Shown here: positions 8,785-15,635 of the stretch, one piece after another
Position numbering within the stretch: position 1 is the stretch's first letter
Layout of the letters: every line of letters begins with the position of its first letter
Made by a program: the position numbers and the translations under genes
From: Clostridium thermobutyricum
GTDB taxonomy: Bacteria > Bacillota > Clostridia > Ch29
Reading direction: 5' to 3'
NCBI GenBank assembly: GCA_016842005.1
Contig: JAENYD010000002.1
Span: 1 to 64,000 of the forward strand
Length of the DNA: 64,000 nt
The notes under the pieces: model-generated
Told to the model about the DNA's origin: nothing
Databases searched by the model: none
The model's input: only the letters and a program-made list of their open reading frames with translations

Positions 8785-8863
8785 ATGAAAAGGCATTTTC
8801 CGGGGACAGCAGCAGCATGTCAACGGGATGGACAGGAAGGAGAGCAGGGAACCAGAAAGGCTT

Positions 8864-8897
8864 ACCGCCAGGGTTTGCGGTGATCTTTTTTTCTTTT
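8864..8897 (+). other. Hairpin with T-rich tract, or activator site
   Basis: ACCGC (8864-8868) and GCGGT (8877-8881) are inverted with an 8-base spacer and are followed by a T-rich run. It could be a second terminator or the half-sites of an upstream activating sequence, as it lies about 50-65 bases before the sigma-54 promoter. Confidence 0.35.
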
Positions 8898-8927
8898 TGA
8901 AGACTTACGTCATTCAGGACCACGGTA

Positions 8928-8943
8928 TGGCATGCAAATTGCT
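8928..8943 (+). promoter_or_regulatory. Sigma-54 (-24/-12) promoter for the 5-oxoproline operon
   Basis: TGGCATGCAAATTGCT matches TGGCACG-N4-TTGCW, with the invariant GG and GC in the right register. It lies about 75 bases before the ycsI-like start and just downstream of a sigma-54-type response regulator gene. Confidence 0.8.
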
Positions 8944-9018
8944 CTTAGATATACGGATATATGGACAGACACACTGAACTGTACGACATTCTAACCTTTC
9001 AGGAAGGAGGCAAGAGGC

Positions 9019-9807
9019 TTGAGCGAATATAGAGACGCAACGCCGGCCAGAATGAGGGAACTGATCAGGAAAGAGCAATACACAGAACCCACTTCGGGGG
9101 TTTGTTCCGGTTATGCCCAGGCAAACCTGGTGATACTGCCCCGGGACCTGGCCCTGGATTTTATGATATTCGCCCAGAGAAATCCGAAGCCGTGTCCCGT
9201 ACTGGACGTGACCGAAGCAGGAAATCCGGAGCCAAAACTAATGGCCCCGGGGGCGGATATAAGGACGGATATACCGAGGTACAGGGTATACCGGAAAGGG
9301 ATAATGGTGGATGAGCCCCTGAATATCCTGGATTACTGGAGAGAAGACCTGGTGGGTTTCCTGCTGGGATGCAGCTTTACCTTTGAGAGGGCCCTGATGG
9401 ATGCGGGCATTCCCGTGAGAAACATTGAGGAAAACTGTAATGTTCCCATGTACATAACCAGGATACAGTGCACAGAGGGCGGGGTTTTCCGGGGACCCCT
9501 GGTGGTGAGTATGAGGCCTGTTCCCGGAAGGCTGGTACCGGAAGCCATAAGAAGCACCGCGAGGTATCCTGCCGTTCACGGTGCCCCGGTGCATGTGGGA
9601 GACCCGGAGGCCATAGGTATAAAAGACATTGATAAACCCGACTTCGGAGACAGGGTTACCATCAACAAAGGGGAGATACCGGTTTTCTGGGCGTGCGGTG
9701 TTACGCCCCAGGCCGTCGCAATGAATGTGAAGCCGGAAATAATGATAACCCATTCGCCGGGCCATATGTTCATAACCGACATCAGTGACAGAGAACTGCA
9801 AACCTAA
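9019..9807 (+). CDS. YcsI/DUF1445 putative hydro-lyase
   Basis: A 262-residue cytosolic protein of the UPF0317/DUF1445 family (B. subtilis YcsI; the mammalian relative is D-glutamate cyclase, which converts D-glutamate to 5-oxo-D-proline). Family-like segments include TSGVCSGYAQANLVILP, FLLGCSFTFERAL, YITRIQCTEGG, FWACGVTPQAVAM and ITHSPGHMFITD. It is the first gene after the sigma-54 promoter and precedes an Nramp-like transporter and pxpABC. The same association is seen in the B. subtilis ycs/kip region, which ties it to 5-oxoproline metabolism; the exact reaction is inferred. TTG at 9019 is chosen because AGGAAGGAGG (9001-9010) sits 8 bases upstream. Confidence 0.88.
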   Translation: MSEYRDATPARMRELIRKEQYTEPTSGVCSGYAQANLVILPRDLALDFMIFAQRNPKPCPVLDVTEAGNPEPKLMAPGADIRTDIPRYRVYRKGIMVDEPLNILDYWREDLVGFLLGCSFTFERALMDAGIPVRNIEENCNVPMYITRIQCTEGGVFRGPLVVSMRPVPGRLVPEAIRSTARYPAVHGAPVHVGDPEAIGIKDIDKPDFGDRVTINKGEIPVFWACGVTPQAVAMNVKPEIMITHSPGHMFITDISDRELQT

Positions 9808-9851
9808 AAGGAAACAGCAGGAACCGTGCCTGGTGTTTTTGGGAGGGGGTG

Positions 9852-9908
9852 ATGAAAGGCAGAGGGGATGAATTTGTTACAGTTATTCAGGGGGTAAGTA
9901 AAATATGA
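9852..9908 (+). CDS. Possible 18-residue leader ORF
   Basis: ATG at 9852 follows GGGAGGGGGTG and encodes MKGRGDEFVTVIQGVSKI, with its stop just before the Nramp-like gene's ribosome site (GAGGAGG). The strong ribosome site argues for translation; the short length and lack of any known homologue argue for caution. It could serve translational coupling. Confidence 0.25.
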   Translation: MKGRGDEFVTVIQGVSKI

Positions 9909-9923
9909 AGAGGAGGACTGTGA

Positions 9924-11180
9924 ATGAGTACTGAAGTTGAAGTCAAAAAAGGCGGGTTTGCCGAAAAACTGAAGAATATCGGGCCCGGGGCACTGGTAGC
10001 CGCGGCTTTCATCGGCCCGGGGACTGTCACCACATGTACCATTTCCGGGGCGAGTTTCGGCTATGCACTGCTGTGGGCAATGCTTTTCTCCATTATTGCC
10101 ACAATGGTGCTGCAGGAGATGTCAGCCAGGCTGGGCATTGTAACCAGAGAGGGGCTGGGAGAGGCCATCAGAAACCAGTTTGAAAATCCCACTTTGAAAT
10201 GGATTGGCATAGCACTGGTTATATCGGCTATAGGTATAGGATGTGCCGCCTATGAAACAGGCAATATACTGGGAGGGGCCATGGGGCTGGCTACCCTGTC
10301 CGGTATAAAAGGCACCGTGTGGGGACCTCTTATGGGTATCGTTGCCTTCGGATTCCTCTGGAAAGGAAGCTACAAGGCCATAGAAAAGGTGCTTATAAGT
10401 CTTGTAATAATCATGAGCATCACCTTTATTCTCACAGCAATCATAATTAAACCTGATTTCGGGGCAATAATGAAAGGATTCTTCGTACCCAGCATCCCGG
10501 AAGGGGGACTTGTGCTGGCCATATCCCTCATAGGTACAACGGTTGTTCCTTACAACCTGTTCCTCCATGCCTCCGCGGTGCAGGAGAAATGGAGCGATGC
10601 CGCTGAACTTTCCAATTCCAGGCTGGATACAGTTTTATCCATTGGCCTTGGCGGACTGATATCGGCTGCCATAATAATCACTGCTGCCGCAGCCTTCCAT
10701 GGTACAGGGGTCAAACCGGCCAATGCCGGTGAAATGGCGGTACAGCTGGAGCCTCTTCTGGGGTCATGGGCAAAATGGTTCTTTGCCATAGGCCTGTTTT
10801 CAGCGGGTTTCTCTTCCTCCATTACCGCTCCGCTGGCAGCAGCCTATGCCACTGCGGGAGCCCTTGGCTGGAAAAGGAATATGCAGGCTACGAACTTCAA
10901 GTCAATATGGATTATAGTACTGCTGGTTGGCATAATAGGTTCAGCCCTGGGCAAGAGTCCCGTTCCCGTTATAATATTCGCCCAGGCCGCCAACGGCATA
11001 CTTCTTCCCATAGTTGCAATATTCCTTATCCTTGTAATGAACAACAGGAATAGACTGAAAGAATATGCCAACAGCGGACTGCAGAATCTACTGGGCGGCA
11101 TTGTGGTTCTGGTGGCTTTGATGCTGGGAATAAGGGGCCTGTATTATGCGTTCGTTAAATTAATGGATATGATAGGCTAA
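9924..11180 (+). CDS. Nramp-family transporter lacking canonical metal ligands
   Basis: A 418-residue membrane protein with about 11 helices and the Nramp fold: TM1 region IGPGALVAAAFIGPGTVTTC and TM6 region GTTVVPYNLFLHASAV. Metal-transporting Nramps have DPGN in TM1 and MPHN in TM6. Here these read GPGT and VPYN, so the Asp, Asn and Met ligands are missing. With its position between ycsI and pxpA, as for B. subtilis ycsG, this suggests that it carries an organic substrate such as 5-oxoproline rather than Mn2+ or Fe2+. The fold assignment is firm, the substrate is inference. The ATG follows GAGGAGG with good spacing. Confidence 0.9.
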   Translation: MSTEVEVKKGGFAEKLKNIGPGALVAAAFIGPGTVTTCTISGASFGYALLWAMLFSIIATMVLQEMSARLGIVTREGLGEAIRNQFENPTLKWIGIALVISAIGIGCAAYETGNILGGAMGLATLSGIKGTVWGPLMGIVAFGFLWKGSYKAIEKVLISLVIIMSITFILTAIIIKPDFGAIMKGFFVPSIPEGGLVLAISLIGTTVVPYNLFLHASAVQEKWSDAAELSNSRLDTVLSIGLGGLISAAIIITAAAAFHGTGVKPANAGEMAVQLEPLLGSWAKWFFAIGLFSAGFSSSITAPLAAAYATAGALGWKRNMQATNFKSIWIIVLLVGIIGSALGKSPVPVIIFAQAANGILLPIVAIFLILVMNNRNRLKEYANSGLQNLLGGIVVLVALMLGIRGLYYAFVKLMDMIG

Positions 11181-11187
11181 AATACCT

Positions 11188-11215
11188 GCGGCCTGCTCAA
11201 TCCCGGGCAGGCTGC
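11188..11215 (+). other. Intra-operon hairpin
   Basis: GCGGCCTGC/GCAGGCTGC pair across an 10-base loop between the Nramp-like gene and pxpA, without a strong T-run. It probably acts as an mRNA-stability or partial-termination element. Confidence 0.45.
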
Positions 11216-11245
11216 ATTATTTCAACCAGTGGGAGGTGATTGTTT

Positions 11246-12010
11246 TTGATAACTGTTGATATTAACAGTGACCTTGGAGAAAGTTTCGGCAGCTATAGAA
11301 TAGGGAACGACCAGCAGGTTATCCGGCATGTAACTTCGGTGAACATTGCCTGCGGCTTTCATGCAGGGGACCCCCTGGTAATGGAGAAAACGGTAAAATC
11401 CGCCCTTGAAGAAGGGGTGGCGGTTGGAGCCCATCCCGGGTTCCCCGACCTCATGGGTTTCGGCCGGCGCAATATGGTCATAAGCGCTGAAGAGGCAAGG
11501 GCCTATATCATATATCAGGTAGGAGCCCTGTACGGGTTTGTGAAGGCGCTGGGAGGAGAGATGCAGCATGTGAAGCCCCACGGTGCTTTCTACAATATGG
11601 CTGCAAAGGACTATAAACTGGCACGGGCCGTTGCCGAAGGGGTATATTCGCTGGACAGCGGGTTGATACTCATGGGTCTTGCGGGATCCCAGCTTATAAA
11701 GGCGGGACAGGACGCGGGCCTGCGTACTGCCAGTGAAGTGTTTGCAGACAGGGCCTATGCCGCTGACGGCACCCTTGTACCCAGGGGTACCCCGGGAGCC
11801 CTGATAGAGGATAAACAGCTTGCCATATCAAGGGTACTGGATATGGTGTTGAGAGGAAAGGTAGAGGCAATAGAAGGAACCGAAATTGACATCAGGGCGG
11901 AAACCATCTGTATTCACGGTGACAGCCAGGATGCCCTGGATTTTGCCGTGAGCATCCGGGAAGCCCTGCATCAAGCCGGTGTGGAGTTAAAGGCATTAAA
12001 ACAGAGGTGA
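11246..12010 (+). CDS. pxpA: 5-oxoprolinase subunit A
   Basis: LamB/YcsF family, 254 residues. With PxpB and PxpC it forms the prokaryotic ATP-dependent 5-oxoprolinase that opens 5-oxo-L-proline to L-glutamate. Characteristic segments are VDINSDLGESFG at the N-terminus, NIACGFHAGDP, VGAHPGFPDLMGFGRR and KPHGAFYN. TTG at 11246 gives the family-typical N-terminus and sits about 7 bases after GGGAGGTGA; TTG at 11240 is too close. It lies in tight order with pxpB and pxpC. Confidence 0.95.
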   Translation: MITVDINSDLGESFGSYRIGNDQQVIRHVTSVNIACGFHAGDPLVMEKTVKSALEEGVAVGAHPGFPDLMGFGRRNMVISAEEARAYIIYQVGALYGFVKALGGEMQHVKPHGAFYNMAAKDYKLARAVAEGVYSLDSGLILMGLAGSQLIKAGQDAGLRTASEVFADRAYAADGTLVPRGTPGALIEDKQLAISRVLDMVLRGKVEAIEGTEIDIRAETICIHGDSQDALDFAVSIREALHQAGVELKALKQR

Positions 12011-12016
12011 TACGGT

Positions 12017-12766
12017 ATGTATGAAAAGCCAAGATACCTGCCCTCGGGGGACAGCGCACTGATTATTGAACTGGGGAACAGCATAGAACCGCAAATAAAC
12101 CGGAACATCAGGCAGATTGTTTATCTGCTGGAAAAAGAAGCCATTGACGGGGTTGTTGAATGGGTTCCCACCTACCGTTCCATAATGTTGCTGTACGACC
12201 CGGCAAAAATAGAGTATGGTCAACTGGTGAACAAACTGGAAGAGATAGAGCGCCGGAGGGAGGACATAAAATTTCCCCCTCCCCTGGTAACCGAAATTCC
12301 CACAGCATACGGAGGGGAATATGGTCCGGACATTGAATATGTAGCCGAATATAACAATATTTCGGTTGAAAGAATTATCCATGTCCACAGCAGCACAAAC
12401 TATCTTATCTATATGCTCGGGTTTACACCCGGATTTGTCTATCTTGGTGGGATGGACGACGGGATTGCGACCCCCAGGCTGGAAACCCCCAGGGAGCGGA
12501 TTACGGCAGGAAGTGTGGGTATTGCAGGCAAGCAGACGGGTATCTATCCTATAGACAGTCCCGGTGGCTGGCGCCTTATCGGCAGGACGCCGGTGAAGCT
12601 GTTTGACCCTGACAGGGATGAACCGGTACTGTTGAAGGCGGGAAATTATCTGAGGTTTATCCCAATAGACACGGATGAGTACAGGGAAATCGAAGAAGCA
12701 GTACGGCAGAAAAGTTACCGGGTAAAGACTTATCCCCTTAAGGAAGGTGAAGCGCATGGGTACTAA
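12017..12766 (+). CDS. pxpB: 5-oxoprolinase subunit B
   Basis: A 249-residue protein of the allophanate hydrolase subunit 1/KipI family. It contains LPSGDSALIIELG at the N-terminus and the family core LGFTPGFVYLGGMD followed by PRLETPRERI, AGSVGIAGKQTGIYP and SPGGWRLIGRTP. The B. subtilis homologue KipI also inhibits the sporulation kinase KinA; whether that applies here cannot be told. Six bases separate it from pxpA, and its 3' end overlaps pxpC by 11 bases. Confidence 0.95.
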   Translation: MYEKPRYLPSGDSALIIELGNSIEPQINRNIRQIVYLLEKEAIDGVVEWVPTYRSIMLLYDPAKIEYGQLVNKLEEIERRREDIKFPPPLVTEIPTAYGGEYGPDIEYVAEYNNISVERIIHVHSSTNYLIYMLGFTPGFVYLGGMDDGIATPRLETPRERITAGSVGIAGKQTGIYPIDSPGGWRLIGRTPVKLFDPDRDEPVLLKAGNYLRFIPIDTDEYREIEEAVRQKSYRVKTYPLKEGEAHGY

Positions 12767-13781
12767 AATGATTGTGGAGCACCCCGGGCTGCTTACAACA
12801 GTACAGGACCTGGGGCGTTTCGGATACCAGCAGTACGGTATGCCTGTAGCGGGAGCCATGGACGGTTATGCTCTGCAGGCAGCCAATATACTGGCAGGAA
12901 CCCCCCGGGGGGAAGGGGCTCTTGAGATAACATTTTCCGGTTTTTCGGTAAGGTTCCAGGGTAGCTGCAGGGTGGCAATAACAGGAGGAGACCTGGGACC
13001 CCGGCTGAATAACAGGGATATCGAACCATGGCAGTCTTTACAGGTAGAATCCGGTGACGTGCTCGGTTTTACCGGGGTTAAAAAGGGATGCAGGGCATAC
13101 CTGGCGGTGGAAGGCGGTATCAAGGTCCCTGCTGTTATGGGAAGTAAATCCACATATATCAGAGGAAGGCTTGGAGGCTACAGCGGGAGAAAACTTTTAA
13201 AGGGAGATGTGCTGGAAGCGGGGGATACCGATACGGTCGATGTGTTGCCCTGTATTAAGGTGCCCCGGGAATTCATACCCGATTATGACAGTGAAGTTAC
13301 GGTCCGGGCCATAGCGGGGCCCCAGGATGATTATTTTGAAGAAGAACAGGTCAGAAAATTTTTTTCGGCACAGTACCGGGTAACCCATCAGTGCGACAGG
13401 ATGGGATACAGGCTTGAGGGGCCTGAGATAAAGCACAAAAAAGGGCCGGATATAATCTCTGACGGGATAGCCCTCGGAGCTGTTCAGGTACCGGGGCACG
13501 GTCAGCCCATCGTAATGATGGCGGACAGGCAGACAACAGGGGGCTATACCAAGATCGCAAACGTAATCTCGGTGGATATACCCTATCTTGCCCAGTTGAA
13601 GCCGGGAGACAGGGTCAGTTTTAAAGAGACAGACATGGAAGAGGCCCGGAAGCTTTATATGGAAAGGGAAAGGCTCCTGGACAGACTGTCCCGTTTTGTG
13701 GAGAACAGGGACAATGTGACCCGTTACCTCATAAGGGTGAAGGGCAGAGAATTCAGTGTAACGGTCCGGGAGATAGAGTGA
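12756..13781 (+). CDS. pxpC: 5-oxoprolinase subunit C
   Basis: A 341-residue protein of the allophanate hydrolase subunit 2/KipA family, the third subunit of 5-oxoprolinase. It opens with EHPGLLTTVQDLGRFGYQ and PVAGAMDGYALQAAN, both family hallmarks, and contains GAVQVPGHGQPIVMMADRQTTGGY. The ATG at 12756 is preferred to the GTG at 12747 because AAGGAAGG then has suitable spacing. A terminator follows at 13821, closing the operon. Confidence 0.95.
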   Translation: MGTKMIVEHPGLLTTVQDLGRFGYQQYGMPVAGAMDGYALQAANILAGTPRGEGALEITFSGFSVRFQGSCRVAITGGDLGPRLNNRDIEPWQSLQVESGDVLGFTGVKKGCRAYLAVEGGIKVPAVMGSKSTYIRGRLGGYSGRKLLKGDVLEAGDTDTVDVLPCIKVPREFIPDYDSEVTVRAIAGPQDDYFEEEQVRKFFSAQYRVTHQCDRMGYRLEGPEIKHKKGPDIISDGIALGAVQVPGHGQPIVMMADRQTTGGYTKIANVISVDIPYLAQLKPGDRVSFKETDMEEARKLYMERERLLDRLSRFVENRDNVTRYLIRVKGREFSVTVREIE

Positions 13782-13805
13782 AACCTGAGTATTAAGGAGA
13801 GGCGT

Positions 13806-13827
13806 CTATTATCAATTTAAGTCCTGG
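13806..13827. repeat. 22-bp repeat, copy 1
   Basis: CTATTATCAATTTAAGTCC plus TGG matches 31212-31233 at 20 of 22 positions. Both copies lie just after the last gene of a catabolic gene series. Confidence 0.5.
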
Positions 13828-13847
13828 GGTAGCCCAGGACTTTTTTC
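13821..13847 (+). terminator. Terminator of the 5-oxoproline operon
   Basis: GTCCTGGG/CCCAGGAC stem with a 4-base loop and a T6 run. Confidence 0.9.
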
Positions 13848-13863
13848 GGTTACTTTTGTTTGA

Positions 13864-13892
13864 TTGACATGGGATATTTTTTCATATATAAT
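13864..13892 (+). promoter_or_regulatory. Consensus sigma-70/A promoter of the TetR-efflux operon
   Basis: TTGACA (13864-13869) and TATAAT (13887-13892) are both perfect hexamers with an ideal 17-base spacer. Predicted transcription starts near 13899, inside or beside the operator at 13902-13919. Confidence 0.85.
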
Positions 13893-13901
13893 AACAATAA
13901 A

Positions 13902-13919
13902 AATGAACGGGTGTTTATT
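13902..13919 (+). promoter_or_regulatory. TetR operator O1 (autoregulatory)
   Basis: AATGAACGGGTGTTTATT is an imperfect palindrome with the same half-sites and spacing as the perfect site at 14535-14552. It sits at the predicted transcription start, where bound repressor would block initiation. Confidence 0.7.
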
Positions 13920-13921
13920 AT

Positions 13922-14518
13922 ATGCAGGTACTTAAGGAAGAGGTCAGGGCAAAAATACTGAAAGCAGCCCGGGCTGAGTTTAAAGAGAAGGGGTTCCAGC
14001 GGTCGTCCATGCGAAACATCGCCGGAAGGGCCGGTATGACGGCGGGTAATCTGTACAGGTATTTTGAAAATAAAGAGGAATTGTTTTATGCAGTGACAAA
14101 CCCGGCTTTTGATAAGATTGTCGAGCTGGTTGACCAGAACAAGAAGGAAGAATTTAAAAACAGCAGTGAGTTCAACAGTTTTATGGAATATATCACCGGG
14201 TGTATAGGACAGATATACGAAGATTACAAAGATGAGCTGACTATCCTGGTGGACGGCAGTAAGGGAACCAGTCACGAGCATGCCAAAGAGAACATGATTG
14301 ACCTGTTTGAAAACAGGCTGAAGCAGTTTTTAAAGAAGGGCCTGGCCGGGGAAGGCATTGTTATTCAGGACCAATTTATTTTTCATCTGATAGCGGCCAG
14401 CTATATAGACAGTTTTATCAAGATTTTGAAGCATTACGAAGACAGGGAGCAGATGAGGGAAATGATATCTCAATGTATGAGGTTCTATCTGAAAGACATT
14501 TTTGAGAGGTTCAGATAA
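13922..14518 (+). CDS. TetR-family repressor
   Basis: A 198-residue regulator. The N-terminal DNA-binding domain (about 1-55) includes the helix-turn-helix MRNIAGRAGMTAGNLYRYF and the following KEELFYAV. The C-terminal helical domain is diverged, as expected for ligand binding. The ATG lies only about 20 bases after the predicted transcription start, and the ribosome site (GGGTG) is weak, which would keep expression low. It is followed by an adaptor and RND pump, with operator-like palindromes before itself and before the adaptor, so it most likely represses its own gene and the efflux genes. Confidence 0.92.
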   Translation: MQVLKEEVRAKILKAARAEFKEKGFQRSSMRNIAGRAGMTAGNLYRYFENKEELFYAVTNPAFDKIVELVDQNKKEEFKNSSEFNSFMEYITGCIGQIYEDYKDELTILVDGSKGTSHEHAKENMIDLFENRLKQFLKKGLAGEGIVIQDQFIFHLIAASYIDSFIKILKHYEDREQMREMISQCMRFYLKDIFERFR

Positions 14519-14534
14519 TTTTTTTTGTTCTAAA

Positions 14535-14552
14535 AATGAACATATGTTCATT
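14535..14552 (+). promoter_or_regulatory. TetR operator O2 (efflux genes)
   Basis: AATGAACATATGTTCATT is a perfect 18-base palindrome between the tetR stop codon and the adaptor gene. Its ATGAAC half-site is shared with O1. An upstream TGTTC (14526-14530) may form a further partial half-site. Confidence 0.75.
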
Positions 14553-14575
14553 GGGTGGCGGAAGGGGGTCGGGAA

Positions 14576-15613
14576 ATGAGCAGGAGAAGCATATTTTTGT
14601 TTATCATTCTCGCACTGCTCTCAGTATCATGTTCGAAACAGGAGACAGCATATCGTGACAGCACCAGGCCTGTCAGGGTTATGGAAGCAAGAGAACAGAC
14701 CAGAGATGTAATACTGGATTATACCGGGATAATAGTAGCCGATGAGATGAAGAAAATAGCCTTCAAAAGCTCCGGAAAAATTGAAAGGATACTTGTGGAA
14801 AAAGGAGATGCGGTGGGGAAAGGGCAGGTACTTGCCCGTATGGATACCACCGACCTGGAGTATGCCCTTGAAGCGGCAAAGGCCCAAATGGACGGTGCAC
14901 GGCAGGCATATGAGTTTGCCCTGGACACTTATAAACGGATGGAAAAACTGTATGAAGACGGAGCAATTGCCGGACATGACCTGGACAAAGCCGGACTGGA
15001 GCTTGACCTCAGGGTGTCACAGCTGGACCAGGCGACGGCTGATTACGAACAGAAGAAAAGTCTGATGGAAGATGCCGTGGTCAAATCGGACCTGGAGGGA
15101 TATGTGGTTGAGGTTTTATGTGAGGAGGGAGAACTGGTATCTGCCGGTACCCCGGTTATTGTGGTGAGGGGCAGGGACCAGACGGCAGTCGTGGGTTTAT
15201 CCGGCAAAGACCTGACGGAGGTTGTACCGGGTACCAGGGCGAAGGTTACGGTTGACGATGTGGAGGTTTCGGGGGAGGTCACCTGCATAGCCCAGGTGCC
15301 TGACGACAATACCCTGACATACAGTACGGAGATTGCCCTGCCCCGGGACAGTTTCAGCCTGGGTTCTGTTGCCCGGGTACAAATCATTCTGGGCAAGGAA
15401 AAGGGTATATGGGTTCCCATCACATCCGTTATGACCGATGGAGAGGATTATGTTTTTATTGTCCGTGGGAACAGAGCGGAGAAAAGGAAAATTACTATTG
15501 AAGATATAAGGGGAACGGAAGTCAGGCTGAAAGGCATAAATCCGGGAGAGCTACTGGTGACAGAGGGTATGAGCAGGCTGGGAAACGGGGATGAAGTGAA
15601 AATAGTCAATTAA
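14576..15613 (+). CDS. RND efflux membrane-fusion lipoprotein (HlyD/AcrA type)
   Basis: A 345-residue adaptor. A hydrophobic signal ends in the lipobox LSVSC, lipidating Cys near residue 20. It is followed by a biotinyl-lipoyl-like hairpin split around a coiled-coil (GKIERILVEKGDAVGKGQVLARMD ... VVEVLCEEGELVSAGTPVIVV, each a recognisable half-motif) and C-terminal beta-barrel domains. It links to the RND pump encoded 23 bases downstream. The ATG at 14576, 8 bases after AAGGGGG, gives the lipoprotein signal directly; GTG at 14555 would put polar residues in front of it. No outer-membrane channel gene is nearby. Confidence 0.92.
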   Translation: MSRRSIFLFIILALLSVSCSKQETAYRDSTRPVRVMEAREQTRDVILDYTGIIVADEMKKIAFKSSGKIERILVEKGDAVGKGQVLARMDTTDLEYALEAAKAQMDGARQAYEFALDTYKRMEKLYEDGAIAGHDLDKAGLELDLRVSQLDQATADYEQKKSLMEDAVVKSDLEGYVVEVLCEEGELVSAGTPVIVVRGRDQTAVVGLSGKDLTEVVPGTRAKVTVDDVEVSGEVTCIAQVPDDNTLTYSTEIALPRDSFSLGSVARVQIILGKEKGIWVPITSVMTDGEDYVFIVRGNRAEKRKITIEDIRGTEVRLKGINPGELLVTEGMSRLGNGDEVKIVN

Positions 15614-15635
15614 AGATTATTGAGGAAGAGATTAT

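Noticed and set aside
9924-11180. Ordinary MntH manganese transporter
   Set aside because: The metal-binding DPGN and MPHN motifs are absent.
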